Positions 37,249-46,360 are shown, numbered from the stretch's first letter. The stretch is DNA of 64,000 nucleotides from an uncultured Saprospiraceae bacterium (GCA_937139495.1 CAKZQC010000035.1:1-64000); one strand, 5' to 3'. Made by a program: numbers and translations. Notes: generated by a model from the letters alone, not told the origin.

Positions 37249-38568
37249 TTAAACTATTTCTTCTAGTGCTTGACTTACTGCCTTATTTACTACTTCTTCA
37301 TTGAAGCTGTCAGACACAATTATTTTTCTAAAAATATTCTTTATGGTTCGTGGTGACTTTTTTGCTTTCTCTATGATATATGTCTTTGAATCCTCTAAAT
37401 CTAGATCCAATGCGTGAGATAGCTTATCAAATAACTTTTCTGGATTATCTTCCCACAAATCACACTGAATGTAATGAAAACATTCACTTGCTTTTGACTT
37501 GTTCCTAATAACGTTCTTAGGATTAAAAATAGTTGAAATAACAAATTTCAAACTATCTATTTCCCCTTGTGATTTGTTATTATGATAGATTACTAATTGA
37601 GATAATTGATTAGCTATTTTTTCCAACATCAATTCTTCGTCTATCGAAAACTCATCTATAACAATGACTACTTTAGAATTTGTCTTTAAACATAAGATTT
37701 TAGAAATTTGCTTCAACATATTTGTTTCTCGTTTCTCTCTTTCAAGTTCAAATTTTTCTTCAAGAGTAGATAGAATTTCATTAAAAACATCCTCTACTTT
37801 TTCTATGAAAACTGGACTTAAGTCACAGTAACAATATTGAATTTCGTTTTGTATCAAATTACGATGGAGAAGTGCCGTTTTTCCATAGCCAGATTTACCA
37901 AATAACCATATATGATTAATGTCAAGTGCTTTTTTAAATTCTACATCAGTTTTTCTTTCTAAATAATAATCTTCATTTTTTTCAGAATAATTATTAAATA
38001 GAATGTCTCTTGCTAGAGCAGAAGAGCCTATCTTCTTGGAAGGTTTAGGGCATAGAATATTATGTATTTCATCAATTTTTTTTGAATCTTCTATTCCAAA
38101 TATTGTATTATATAAATCATGCTCTTTGAACAAATCAATTAGTTCATTTCCATTAACTACTTTAATGAATTCATTTTTTTTAGAATGTTTTTTTAATTGT
38201 TTCTCTTTCCATTTGCCCCACCAACTATGTTGATCAATATCAAATACTCTAGGAACACACAATATCCAATTATTTAGCTCATATTTATCTGCATTAATTG
38301 CTGTGTTGAAAGATTCTCTAATTTGTGCATGTTGGCTACTTTCAAAAGATTCTAAGAAAAACTTACACTGTATCACAGTGATAGGCTCTACACCTAACTC
38401 ACCAATAAAAATATCAATACCTCCGTCACCTTGCTTCACTTTTACCTGACTAACGTTCTGGTCTTTGTGCTTTTTTTTATACAGCGATTCACAAGCATCC
38501 TCAAATGCTTCTCGTGCACCTGCAAGATTACTGTGTAAAGATTTAAAATCAGTCCAAGTTCTATTCAT
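37249..38568 (-). CDS. PD-(D/E)XK nuclease fused to P-loop NTPase
   Basis: 439 residues. The N-terminal ~160 residues are restriction endonuclease-like: REAFEDACESLY (helix with the first Glu), GDGGIDIFIG (Asp52) and ITVIQCKFF (Q67-x-K69), the D...(E/Q)xK core of Mrr-like nucleases. The second part is a P-loop NTPase: IWLFGKSGYGKTALL (Walker A at 224-231), KVVIVIDEFSID (Walker B, D305-E306) and KFVISTIFNP. The C-terminus (380-439) is a small helical lid. It is the first gene of the three-gene operon, 5 bases before the AAA-TPR gene. I know no named system with this set. Confidence 0.78.
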   Translation of the reverse strand: MNRTWTDFKSLHSNLAGAREAFEDACESLYKKKHKDQNVSQVKVKQGDGGIDIFIGELGVEPITVIQCKFFLESFESSQHAQIRESFNTAINADKYELNNWILCVPRVFDIDQHSWWGKWKEKQLKKHSKKNEFIKVVNGNELIDLFKEHDLYNTIFGIEDSKKIDEIHNILCPKPSKKIGSSALARDILFNNYSEKNEDYYLERKTDVEFKKALDINHIWLFGKSGYGKTALLHRNLIQNEIQYCYCDLSPVFIEKVEDVFNEILSTLEEKFELEREKRETNMLKQISKILCLKTNSKVVIVIDEFSIDEELMLEKIANQLSQLVIYHNNKSQGEIDSLKFVISTIFNPKNVIRNKSKASECFHYIQCDLWEDNPEKLFDKLSHALDLDLEDSKTYIIEKAKKSPRTIKNIFRKIIVSDSFNEEVVNKAVSQALEEIV

Positions 38569-38666
38569 TATTTATTCAATTATACAGTAACAATTATTTA
38601 TAGTAGATATATTTGTCTAAACTATGAAAAAATATTAGTTTTTTTCAATTTAACATCTTAAAAAAC

Positions 38667-38718
38667 AAAAAAAGGCAACCACCAGAACCCAAAAGTCCCA
38701 ATAGTTGCCCTATTATAT
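38667..38718 (-). terminator. terminator of thrS (repeat-family hairpin)
   Basis: GGCAAC (38674-38679) pairs with GTTGCC (38704-38709), and read on the minus strand a T run follows, 24 bases after the thrS stop. The ~50-base unit recurs at 32408-32457 and, diverged, at 20950-20990. Confidence 0.65.
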
Positions 38719-38741
38719 AATCTCCTAAACAAATTGAATCT

Positions 38742-40718
38742 CTAAGCCTTCGCTGCAATATCAAAGATACTCTCACCGTGCTCCTCAGCATCTAACAAGC
38801 CCTTGAAAAAGTGTACAAAATCCATGATAGGCATTGCCCCTTTGTCGCCATCATCTAGCCCTTGCAGGCGAACCGATACTGTTTGGTCGTCTTCATCTTG
38901 ACCACCTACTATCAACATAATCGGCACTTTTTTGACTTCTGCATCACGGATTTTACGTTTCAGACTCTCGTTACGATCATCCATATAACCACGGATATCG
39001 TGTTCCGCTAGTTGAGCATTTACCTTTTCGGCATAATCGACAAATTTTTCCGAAATTGGTAAAATTGCAAATTGCTCAGGCGTGAGCCATAATGGGAATT
39101 TACCCGCAGTATGCTCTATCAATACCGAAATAAAACGCTCTAGCGAGCCAAATGGTGCTCTGTGAATCATGACAGGACGGTGTGCAGCATTGTCCGAGCC
39201 AATGTATTCCAACTCAAAACGCTCAGGCAAGTTATAATCCACCTGAATAGTACCCAACTGCCAAGAACGACCCAACGCATCTTTGACCATAAAGTCTAGC
39301 TTAGGACCATAAAAAGCTGCTTCGCCTAGCTCCGTTACCGTTTTTAACCCTAGTTCTGAAGTCGATTCTATAATCGCACTTTCTGCAGCATCCCAGTTTT
39401 CGTCCGAACCGATGTACTTGGCTGGATTCTCAGGATCACGCAGTGATATTTGAGCCGTAAAGTCCGAAAAGCCCATCTTGCGGAATACCAACAATGTCAA
39501 ATTGATGGTATCAATAAATTCTTGCTTGAGCTGATCCACCGTACAGAAAATATGAGCATCATCTTGCGTAAAGCAACGTACTCTTGATAAACCATGCAGC
39601 TCACCACTCTGCTCATAGCGATACACCGTACCAAATTCCGCAAGACGTAGCGGCAACTCTTTGTACGAGTGTGGTTTGTGGGCATATATCTCACAGTGGT
39701 GCGGACAGTTCATCGGCTTCAAGAAGAACTCCTCGCCTTCTCTTGGCGTCATGATTGGCTGAAAACTATCTTCCCCATACTTCTCGTAGTGACCAGAAGT
39801 AATGTATAAATTTTTGTGTCCAATATGTGGCGTGGTTACCAATTGGTAGCCACGTTTGACCTGTTCTTTGGTCAAAAAGTCTTGTAGGCGATTGCGTAGT
39901 GCCGTACCTTTTGGCAACCAAATCGGCAAACCTGCTCCTACTTTCTCTGAGAACATAAACAGCTCCAATTCTTTACCAATCTTACGGTGATCACGTTTTT
40001 TGGCTTCCTCCAATAGTGCTAAGTACTCTTTGAGTTCTTTTGCCTTCGGAAACGTCACGCCATACACCCGTGTCATCACAGGGTTATTCTCATTATTTTG
40101 CCAATAGGCTCCAGAAAGTTTGGTCAACTTCACTGCCTTGATAATCCCCGTATTCGGGATATGAGGACCTCTACACAAATCCGTAAAACCGCCTTGCTTG
40201 TAGAGGGTGATGGTACCATCTTCTAGCTTTTCGAGTAGCTCCAATTTGTACTGGTCGCCTTTCTCTTCAAAATACTGAATCGCATCTGCCTTGCTAATAT
40301 CCTCACGGATATAGTCATTCTTTTGGCGAGCCAACTCAATCATTTTCTTTTCTATCTTCTCAAAATCGTTGCTCGAAAGGCTTTTGCCTTCTCCTAGGTC
40401 TATATCATAATAAAATCCATTGTCCAATGAAGGACCAGCACCAAACTTCACCCCAGGGTAAAGTGCTTCTAACGCCTCTGCCATCAAGTGAGCAGAAGAG
40501 TGCCAAAAAGTAGCCTTCCCACCATCGTCACGAAACGTCAACAGTTGTACTTTTGCATCATGGCTAATGCCACGTGTAGCGTCCCATACTTCTCCATTTA
40601 CTTTCGTTGCGATGACATTACGTGCCAATCCTTCGCTAATTGATTTTGCTATTTCTAGTCCTGTTACTCCTGCTTCATACTTACGAACGCTGCCATCAGG
40701 AAGTGTGATGTTGATCAT
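38742..40718 (-). CDS. thrS: threonyl-tRNA synthetase
   Basis: 658 residues with the full class II ThrRS order. The TGS domain comes first (MINITLPDGSVRKYEAG). The second-additional editing domain follows, with HSSAHLMAEAL and RGPHIPNTG. The catalytic core has FLKPMNCPHHCEIY (zinc Cys), LRLAEFGTVYRYEQSGELHGL (motif 2, core FGTVYRYE) and HRAPFGSLERF (motif 3, zinc His nearby). The C-terminal anticodon-binding domain ends with the VPIMLIVGG stretch. It charges tRNA-Thr and hydrolyses mischarged Ser-tRNA. It lies downstream of rpmF but is separated from it by a strong terminator. Confidence 0.98.
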   Translation of the reverse strand: MINITLPDGSVRKYEAGVTGLEIAKSISEGLARNVIATKVNGEVWDATRGISHDAKVQLLTFRDDGGKATFWHSSAHLMAEALEALYPGVKFGAGPSLDNGFYYDIDLGEGKSLSSNDFEKIEKKMIELARQKNDYIREDISKADAIQYFEEKGDQYKLELLEKLEDGTITLYKQGGFTDLCRGPHIPNTGIIKAVKLTKLSGAYWQNNENNPVMTRVYGVTFPKAKELKEYLALLEEAKKRDHRKIGKELELFMFSEKVGAGLPIWLPKGTALRNRLQDFLTKEQVKRGYQLVTTPHIGHKNLYITSGHYEKYGEDSFQPIMTPREGEEFFLKPMNCPHHCEIYAHKPHSYKELPLRLAEFGTVYRYEQSGELHGLSRVRCFTQDDAHIFCTVDQLKQEFIDTINLTLLVFRKMGFSDFTAQISLRDPENPAKYIGSDENWDAAESAIIESTSELGLKTVTELGEAAFYGPKLDFMVKDALGRSWQLGTIQVDYNLPERFELEYIGSDNAAHRPVMIHRAPFGSLERFISVLIEHTAGKFPLWLTPEQFAILPISEKFVDYAEKVNAQLAEHDIRGYMDDRNESLKRKIRDAEVKKVPIMLIVGGQDEDDQTVSVRLQGLDDGDKGAMPIMDFVHFFKGLLDAEEHGESIFDIAAKA

Positions 40719-40820
40719 GTTTTAGTTTTTTGTGTTTAAATGGATTATAAATTATTATGACTGGTATTTTCAACCAACCATTGACGATCAAATAATTTCA
40801 TTGTCAAATACAAACAGAAA

Positions 40821-40857
40821 AACTCTTATTCCTTCTACTTGAAAAGGAATAAGAGTT
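40821..40857 (-). terminator. terminator of rpmF operon
   Basis: A perfect 14-bp stem (AACTCTTATTCCTT at 40821-40834 with 40844-40857) has a loop of nine bases, T-rich beyond it on the minus strand, 52 bases after the rpmF stop. Confidence 0.85.
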
Positions 40858-40908
40858 ATGTCTTATTGATGCCGCATACCAGAGACAATTAAACTAGTCT
40901 TTTATTGA

Positions 40909-41151
40909 CTAATCTTCATCTACTGCAATGTCATCAATAGTAGTTTCTGTACTTTCGTCCAATACTACTTCTTCTCTTTGCTTGATAATCGTGCGACCAC
41001 GGTAAGTGCCACATGCTCCACAAATAGTGTGTCTTAATTTAGACTCACCACAATTGCTACAACTAACGATGTTAGGAGTATCAGTGATTTTGTAATGCGT
41101 ACGACGTTTGCGTTTGCGCTGCTTCGAAATTCTACTCTTAGGATGTGCCAT
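40909..41151 (-). CDS. rpmF: 50S ribosomal protein bL32
   Basis: 80 residues. MAHPKSRISKQRKRKRRTHY is the conserved basic start. SCSNCGESKLRHTICGACG holds the CxxC...CxxC zinc pair, followed by YRGRTII. Typical bL32 is ~60 residues; here an acidic tail of about 18 residues (LDESTETTIDDIAVDED) is added. It lies 6 bases after the YceD-type gene, the usual rpmF partner. The plsX and fabH genes often found next are absent here. Confidence 0.96.
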   Translation of the reverse strand: MAHPKSRISKQRKRKRRTHYKITDTPNIVSCSNCGESKLRHTICGACGTYRGRTIIKQREEVVLDESTETTIDDIAVDED

Positions 41152-41157
41152 CTTCTA

Positions 41158-41703
41158 TTACTTTTTTAATTTTTTCAACTCTTCCCAAATAGGGTTTGTA
41201 TTTTTTTGTTCTTCGGCTAATTTAGCCACATTTTCCTCACTTATCTTTAAGTACTCTAGTACCTTAGGATTGCAAGTGAGGTTATCATTTTCATCTCTTG
41301 GGTGCGTTTTCTTAATAGGAATACTCAACAGAATTAATTCATAAATCATCTGAGCTACACTAACAGAATGGTCACTACTAGAGATATACACTACATTTAG
41401 TTCATCGTTATCGGTTGGAGGCGTATCAACTATCTTTACAATAATCTTCTCTTCTCCTTCTATCGACAGGTCAAATAGCTCGGCACAAATATCGCAGACC
41501 GTTTCTACTATTCCTGTTATTTCAAATTCTAATTCTAGACAATGAGTCGTCTTAGTCATTACTAAATCGACTGCCACATTTCCTTTTTTGACCAATGATC
41601 CTTCAAACTGGGCAAAAAACTTGTCATCTATCTGATAATCAAATACATGCTTACCATCTGCTAGGCTCGCATAATTTATGGTATAGGCTCTTAGAACTTT
41701 CAT
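41158..41703 (-). CDS. YceD/DUF177 family protein
   Basis: 181 residues. Two CxxC-type positions (ETVCDICAELFDL) sit in the middle, preceded by LEFEITG and followed by the hydrophobic MIYELILLSIPIKKTHP signature and the late Cys in LTCNPKVLEYL. This is the YceD family encoded directly upstream of rpmF in most bacteria and linked to 23S rRNA accumulation or processing. A good TAnnTTTG promoter lies upstream. Confidence 0.9.
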   Translation of the reverse strand: MKVLRAYTINYASLADGKHVFDYQIDDKFFAQFEGSLVKKGNVAVDLVMTKTTHCLELEFEITGIVETVCDICAELFDLSIEGEEKIIVKIVDTPPTDNDELNVVYISSSDHSVSVAQMIYELILLSIPIKKTHPRDENDNLTCNPKVLEYLKISEENVAKLAEEQKNTNPIWEELKKLKK

Positions 41704-41735
41704 CTTAGAAATTAATTGTTTCCAAAAATGCCGTG

Positions 41736-41768
41736 CAAAGGTATATTTTTATTCGTATTTATTACAAA
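41736..41768 (-). promoter_or_regulatory. promoter of YceD-rpmF operon
   Basis: On the minus strand TTTG (41768-41765), 21 bases, then TACCTTTG (41743-41736) match the Bacteroidota -33/-7 consensus, ~33 bases before the YceD ATG. The rest of 41769-42002 shows no gene or convincing structure. Confidence 0.65.
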
Positions 41769-42002
41769 GAAACGTATTTTTTTGCACCTACAAACACTAA
41801 ATAACACACTAAAGGCATTATAATCGGTAATAAATACGCCAAAAAGCGACTTTTTTGTATTCACGGCAATATATATTTGCATCGCTGTTGGACAGGAATA
41901 AAAAGCTTTTTTGTACTACTATTGCTTTTGGCTATTCAAAAAGGGAACGCAAAGTAGCCATTTTTTGACGGTAAAACAAACAAACCATTGATATTAACGG
42001 CT

Positions 42003-43187
42003 TTATTTTTCAGCGGTTAGCTCCTTTACGGCATTTTCGAGCTGCACACCATGCAAGTTTGCATAACGTACAACTCCTTTTTTGTCGAGCAAGAAGGTAC
42101 GAGGAATCGAGTTGACACCGTATACTTGCGCGATCTGGCTGCTCCACCCACGGAGTTCACTTACGTGATTTTTCCATTTCAGATTATCTTTCTCTATTGC
42201 TTTGATCCACGCTTGGCGCTGATTTTCTTTGTCTTGCTCGATACGAATAGGATCGCCTTGGTGCATTGCCATACGGCGGTCATCTAGCCCATCAAACGAT
42301 ACGCTGTACATATCAAACCCCTTTGACTTGTATTTGTCATACATGGCTACTACGGCAGGATTGACACGGCGACAAGGGCCACACCAACTTGCCCAAAAAT
42401 CCAATAAGACTACTTTGCCTTTCAGGGCAGAAAGTGACATTTTTTTGCCATCTGGATTCGGCAGGTTAATCTCTGGAGCTACTTTCCCTATCTGTACAGG
42501 CTGCGAATTGATTTGGGTTTCTACCGTCAGTATTTTAGAATTAAATTTGCTGGTGTAAGGCATATTCGGATAAGCTGCCGTCAATTCGTCCCTTACTTGC
42601 TTGTAGAGGTCAATATGTTGTGCCATATCTAGCTTTTCGACCAAGTACAGGTCTAGTAGTGGTTGAGCGGTTCGGCTAGTACCTAAATAAGCGGCTATTT
42701 TTTTGCTGTCTTTTTCTTGCTGCCATTTATTCATATCGTCCGAATACTTGCCTCCCTCTAGTGTATAAGACACCAAGTTGTAGCCGTCCAATTCAGCATT
42801 CAGCTTCACTTCTTCCTTGCCTTCTAGTATCACATACAGCGAGCGAATGCCTAAGCGTATGCGATAAATACCAGCTGTTTTGACACCTGCTTTGATTTCA
42901 AAATCTCCTTTTTCATCGACCACTCCCGAACCAATAATCTCAGTGGCATCTATTGTCTTTTTGTCCAAAAACACTTTCTTGCCAGCTCCTAAGCCCTGTA
43001 CATTACCTGTCACGGATACGAGCAATCCTTCTATCTTGGCTGGAGTCGTACTGACAGTAGCAGGTTTTTCTTCGGTGGTAGCTGCTGCTGAAGTAGTAAT
43101 TTTGGTCGTTGGTTCAGCTGGTTTATCGTCATTGCAACTCATGCAAAACAACAAAAAACAGCATAAAGAAAGGGTCAAATATCGCAT
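42003..43187 (-). CDS. TlpA-family thioredoxin lipoprotein with DUF4369-like N-domain
   Basis: 394 residues with lipobox LLFCMSC and a Thr/Ala/Pro-rich linker. Residues ~50-140 form a beta-rich domain like DUF4369 (GNVQGLGAGKKVFLDKK, GVVDEKGDFEIKAG). The C-terminal thioredoxin domain shows LKGKVVLLDFWASWCGPCRRV with the CGPC active site, and NSIPRTFLLDKKG with the cis-Pro. Such envelope thioredoxins reduce periplasmic disulfides, often for cytochrome c maturation. The gene stands alone; minus-strand TATTTTTG at 43248-43241 may be its -7 box. Confidence 0.9.
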   Translation of the reverse strand: MRYLTLSLCCFLLFCMSCNDDKPAEPTTKITTSAAATTEEKPATVSTTPAKIEGLLVSVTGNVQGLGAGKKVFLDKKTIDATEIIGSGVVDEKGDFEIKAGVKTAGIYRIRLGIRSLYVILEGKEEVKLNAELDGYNLVSYTLEGGKYSDDMNKWQQEKDSKKIAAYLGTSRTAQPLLDLYLVEKLDMAQHIDLYKQVRDELTAAYPNMPYTSKFNSKILTVETQINSQPVQIGKVAPEINLPNPDGKKMSLSALKGKVVLLDFWASWCGPCRRVNPAVVAMYDKYKSKGFDMYSVSFDGLDDRRMAMHQGDPIRIEQDKENQRQAWIKAIEKDNLKWKNHVSELRGWSSQIAQVYGVNSIPRTFLLDKKGVVRYANLHGVQLENAVKELTAEK

Positions 43188-43310
43188 AGTTTTGATTATT
43201 TCAGGCTAGTTAATTTTTAGAAATTGCTTAATTTAGATTTCAAAAATACAAACTTATTACGAACTACGCTTAGAAGTTGTTCAAATTTAAAGGTTTTATA
43301 ATTCCATTAA

Positions 43311-43357
43311 AACTCAACAGCCCCATTATCCACGAAGGATAATAGGGCTGTTGAGTT
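43311..43357 (-). terminator. long-stem terminator after EEP-like gene
   Basis: 21-bp stem with one G.U pair (43311-43331 with 43337-43357, loop ACGAA), followed on the minus strand by TTTTAAT. It lies 64 bases after the stop of the gene ending at 43421. Confidence 0.85.
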
Positions 43358-43420
43358 AAGAGCAGGTCTAAAGATATGCTCCTATACTATACAGTAGAGG
43401 CTATTTAATAATTCATATCA

Positions 43421-44365
43421 TTACATTGCTTTAGCAGCAATTGTTGGCATTTTTTTGAGCTGATAAGTAGCCATGATACCAATACCGTCAAAAATATTAT
43501 TGAAGCTAGTACATTCCAAACTAGAAGAATAAAAAATATGCTTATCTGGTGTAGAAAAATTTATATCTGTACGACTGTCGTAGAGCGAGTGTACATTTTT
43601 GAAGTCTTTGATTTCGGGCAACCACGTGTTCAAAGCTGTTCCATTGAGCGTCAAAAAAGGTTTGCCTTCTGCATAATGCTCTTGTATATAAGAGCTCAAG
43701 CGTCCCAATTGTGCTTCTGTACGTGGCAGCTTGTCAGACAAATGCGTGCTAATAAAGGCTACTTCTTTGGCAAATCCAATCGGCTGAATAACCCCTGCGA
43801 TACTAATCGCATCGTCAAAACATAAGGTATCCAGTTCTTTAATAACCGCCTTGGAGAGTACTATCATTACCAAACTATCGCCACAAACAGTTTTTTGATA
43901 ATAAGGGAACGTTTTGTGCATTTGCTCCTTTAGCCATTGCCCATCTACTGCGTTCACGGGTACCTGTACGGCTATTAAGTCTGCTTCTACCTGCTTTATT
44001 TGGGTGCCAAAAGCCGTTATTTCTGTTGCTTGGTCGAGCGTAAAAGTAGCCACACGCAATTGTGTTGATTCTTGCTTGGGACTACAATAAGAAAATGTGC
44101 TTTTTTGACTACTTTTGAGATGCGAACACAGCAAAATGCAGGCGGCAAAACTTACCAAAATAGTTTTATCTTTGCGCAGTGCTAATGCCAAAAACCCAAT
44201 TCCCATCAATACCGTCGTAATTAGCACAGAATGAACAGACAAGCTACGAAGCGATTGCCACTGCATCGGATTGATGGTAAGCAAAGTCAAAGTTGCAATA
44301 GTAGCAAGCAGTATTTTTTCTTGAATAGAGGTAGATTTTTTATTGATAATTTCTTCTGTTTTCAT
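43421..44365 (-). CDS. membrane-anchored, degenerate EEP-fold (YafD-like) protein
   Basis: About 314 residues. Three hydrophobic helices (about residues 20-35, 45-65 and 70-85) are followed by an endonuclease/exonuclease/phosphatase-like domain. LRVATFTLD, VEADLIAVQVP, AFISTHLSDK, FLTLNGTAL and PDKHIFYSS fall where active members have Asn, Glu, His, GDxN and SDH. The catalytic Glu and Asn are replaced (AVQ, FTL; LNGTA for GDFN), so it is probably inactive. The start is set at 44365 (MKTEEIINKK). Minus-strand TATCTTTG at 44473-44466 may be its -7 box. Confidence 0.65.
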   Translation of the reverse strand: MKTEEIINKKSTSIQEKILLATIATLTLLTINPMQWQSLRSLSVHSVLITTVLMGIGFLALALRKDKTILVSFAACILLCSHLKSSQKSTFSYCSPKQESTQLRVATFTLDQATEITAFGTQIKQVEADLIAVQVPVNAVDGQWLKEQMHKTFPYYQKTVCGDSLVMIVLSKAVIKELDTLCFDDAISIAGVIQPIGFAKEVAFISTHLSDKLPRTEAQLGRLSSYIQEHYAEGKPFLTLNGTALNTWLPEIKDFKNVHSLYDSRTDINFSTPDKHIFYSSSLECTSFNNIFDGIGIMATYQLKKMPTIAAKAM

Positions 44366-44683
44366 GATGTGAAATGCGTTTTTTCTTATGCTTTTTAAAT
44401 TATTTTGATGGAAGTTAGACACACAAGAAAAGCTTGTAAAAAACAGCTTGAGTCGTTTTCAGTCGCAAAGATAACAATAGTACTTATAAAAGGTTACCCT
44501 TTTTTGTTATTTCTACTTTAACGATTGTTTACATTCTTTTAGTATATTGCTAGGCTTTTGTTCTCATCATTCGCCACCTATAATGTTTGCTAACTTGTAT
44601 TGCTTACCTTTGGTGTCATATTACTAATGTTAAAGTTTTGATTTCACTCCTTTTTTTTCTAAGCTCGCCAAATCCCCTACCTT

Positions 44684-45496
44684 ATGTCCAAGATTTACTT
44701 TGCTTCCGATTTTCATTTGGGGGCACCCAATCCACAAGAAAGTCGCCAAAGAGAGCAAACTATTTTGAGGTGGCTAGAACAGGTAGCACTAGATGCGACT
44801 GCTATTTATTTGGTCGGTGATATTTTTGATTTTTGGTTCGAGTACCAAACGGTTGTACCCAAGGGAGCCGTTCGATTATTGGGCAAACTTGCCGAGTTGA
44901 GCGATGCAGGTATTGATTTGCATATTTTTGTGGGCAATCATGATATCTGGATGTTTGACTACTTTGAGCAAGAGTTGGGTGCCACCATACATCGTCAGCC
45001 CTTGCGTGTAAAGCTAGGCGACAAGCATTTTTTTATTGCTCATGGCGATGGGCTTGGTCCTGGAGATTATGGCTACAAACGCCTCAAAAAAGTATTTACC
45101 AATCGTTTTTGCCAATGGCTTTTTGGTTGGCTGCACCCTGACATTGGTATTCGTATTGCCAACAAAGCATCGCACACCAGTCGTACTGCTCAAGTAGAAC
45201 CCGAATATTTTTTGGGAGCAGACAAGGAATGGTTATTGCAATATGCTAATCAGAAATTGCGACAAGCAGAAACAACCACTACAAGCAGTCCTGTTATTGA
45301 TTATTTTGTTTTTGGACATCGTCACTTGCCACTTGATATTTTATTGCAAAACAAAAAAAGCCGCTACCTAAACCTAGGCGAATGGTTTTCGTACAATACT
45401 TATGCGGTTTTTGATGGCAATGATTTGCAATTGGCAGCCTTTGAGCGACCCGATTTTGATTTGACCACTACCCTACACCATCATTTATATGACTAG
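44684..45496 (+). CDS. lpxH: UDP-2,3-diacylglucosamine diphosphatase
   Basis: 270 residues of the calcineurin-like LpxH family. Metal ligands are visible in order: SDFHLG (D9, H11), LVGDIFDFW (D46), VGNHD (N85, H86), IAHGDG (H120) and FGHRHLPLD. It hydrolyses UDP-2,3-diacylglucosamine to lipid X in lipid A synthesis, peripherally at the inner membrane. The next gene overlaps its stop by eight bases, so they are translationally coupled. TACCTTTG at 44605-44612 could be the -7 box. Confidence 0.93.
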   Translation: MSKIYFASDFHLGAPNPQESRQREQTILRWLEQVALDATAIYLVGDIFDFWFEYQTVVPKGAVRLLGKLAELSDAGIDLHIFVGNHDIWMFDYFEQELGATIHRQPLRVKLGDKHFFIAHGDGLGPGDYGYKRLKKVFTNRFCQWLFGWLHPDIGIRIANKASHTSRTAQVEPEYFLGADKEWLLQYANQKLRQAETTTTSSPVIDYFVFGHRHLPLDILLQNKKSRYLNLGEWFSYNTYAVFDGNDLQLAAFERPDFDLTTTLHHHLYD

Positions 45497-46307
45497 ATTA
45501 CTCTTAATGCTATTAGCTACGCTGTTTATTTCGGTGGCTTTCGCCCAACAAAAAACAGAACTGCAAGTAACCGACAGCATCCCGATACACGCTAAGTGGA
45601 TTGCTACCGACAAAATGCAGCACCTGTATGTCATCAAAAACGACCATACACTACATAAATACGATGCCCAAGGGCAATTGCTGTATCAGTTCAATGAAAA
45701 TAACCTTGGGGCAATTAGCAGTATTGACGTACAAAATCCTTTTTATATCTTGGTGTATTACAACGATTATACGACCGTCATTATACTAGATCGTACGCTG
45801 AGTGAGGTGCGTCGTCAAGATTTGGCAGATCTCGACATCTATCAAGTGCAAGCCATTGGTATGGCTTCCGACAACAACATTTGGTTGTTTGACAATGACA
45901 GCTACACCCTCAAGAAGATTAGCGCCCAAAATGAAGTACTCCTACAAAGCACTGATTTGTCGCTATTGACAGGTACGATTCCTGCCCCTATCCAGTTGAT
46001 AGAATACGAAAATAAGGTTTATCTCAACTCGCCAGAAGGCGGTATATTGGTATTTGACCAATATGCAACCTATGCCAAAACCATCGAACTCCAAGAATTG
46101 GAGCATATCCAACTTTATGAAGGACAGCTTTTTTATATGATCCAGCATCAATTATACACCTACCACTTGCTTTCTTTTCAGGTCAAGCCAATTATTTTAC
46201 CTTTTTTGACAAAAAAAATAAAGCAGGTAAGTATCGCGCAAAGCCGATTGTACCTACTTTTGGAGGAGCAAATCCAATTGGTCGAAACAAAAAAAGTAAA
46301 GAAATAA
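45489..46307 (+). CDS. secreted beta-propeller-like protein, unknown
   Basis: 272 residues with a Sec signal (LLLMLLATLFISVAFA). The body has repeated strands typical of a propeller, for example MQHLYVIKNDHTLHKYDAQG, NNIWLFDNDSYTLKKI and NKVYLNSPEGGILVFDQYA. Homologues near lpxH or in the Bacteroidota are usually uncharacterised. ATG lies inside the lpxH stop region, so translation is coupled. It ends just before the tRNA-Phe promoter. Confidence 0.75.
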   Translation: MTRLLLMLLATLFISVAFAQQKTELQVTDSIPIHAKWIATDKMQHLYVIKNDHTLHKYDAQGQLLYQFNENNLGAISSIDVQNPFYILVYYNDYTTVIILDRTLSEVRRQDLADLDIYQVQAIGMASDNNIWLFDNDSYTLKKISAQNEVLLQSTDLSLLTGTIPAPIQLIEYENKVYLNSPEGGILVFDQYATYAKTIELQELEHIQLYEGQLFYMIQHQLYTYHLLSFQVKPIILPFLTKKIKQVSIAQSRLYLLLEEQIQLVETKKVKK

Positions 46308-46327
46308 TAAAGTTTTTTGCAAAAACA

Positions 46328-46360
46328 TTTGGTAGTTTCAGTAGAGTTGTCGTATATTTG
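46328..46360 (+). promoter_or_regulatory. promoter of tRNA-Phe
   Basis: TTTG (46328-46331), 21 bases and TATATTTG (46353-46360) give a near-ideal Bacteroidota promoter 26 bases before the tRNA. Confidence 0.65.

Noticed and set aside
40740..40908. T-box or attenuator regulating thrS
   Set aside because: The only strong structure is the rpmF terminator; no specifier loop, T-box motif or Thr-rich leader peptide is visible.
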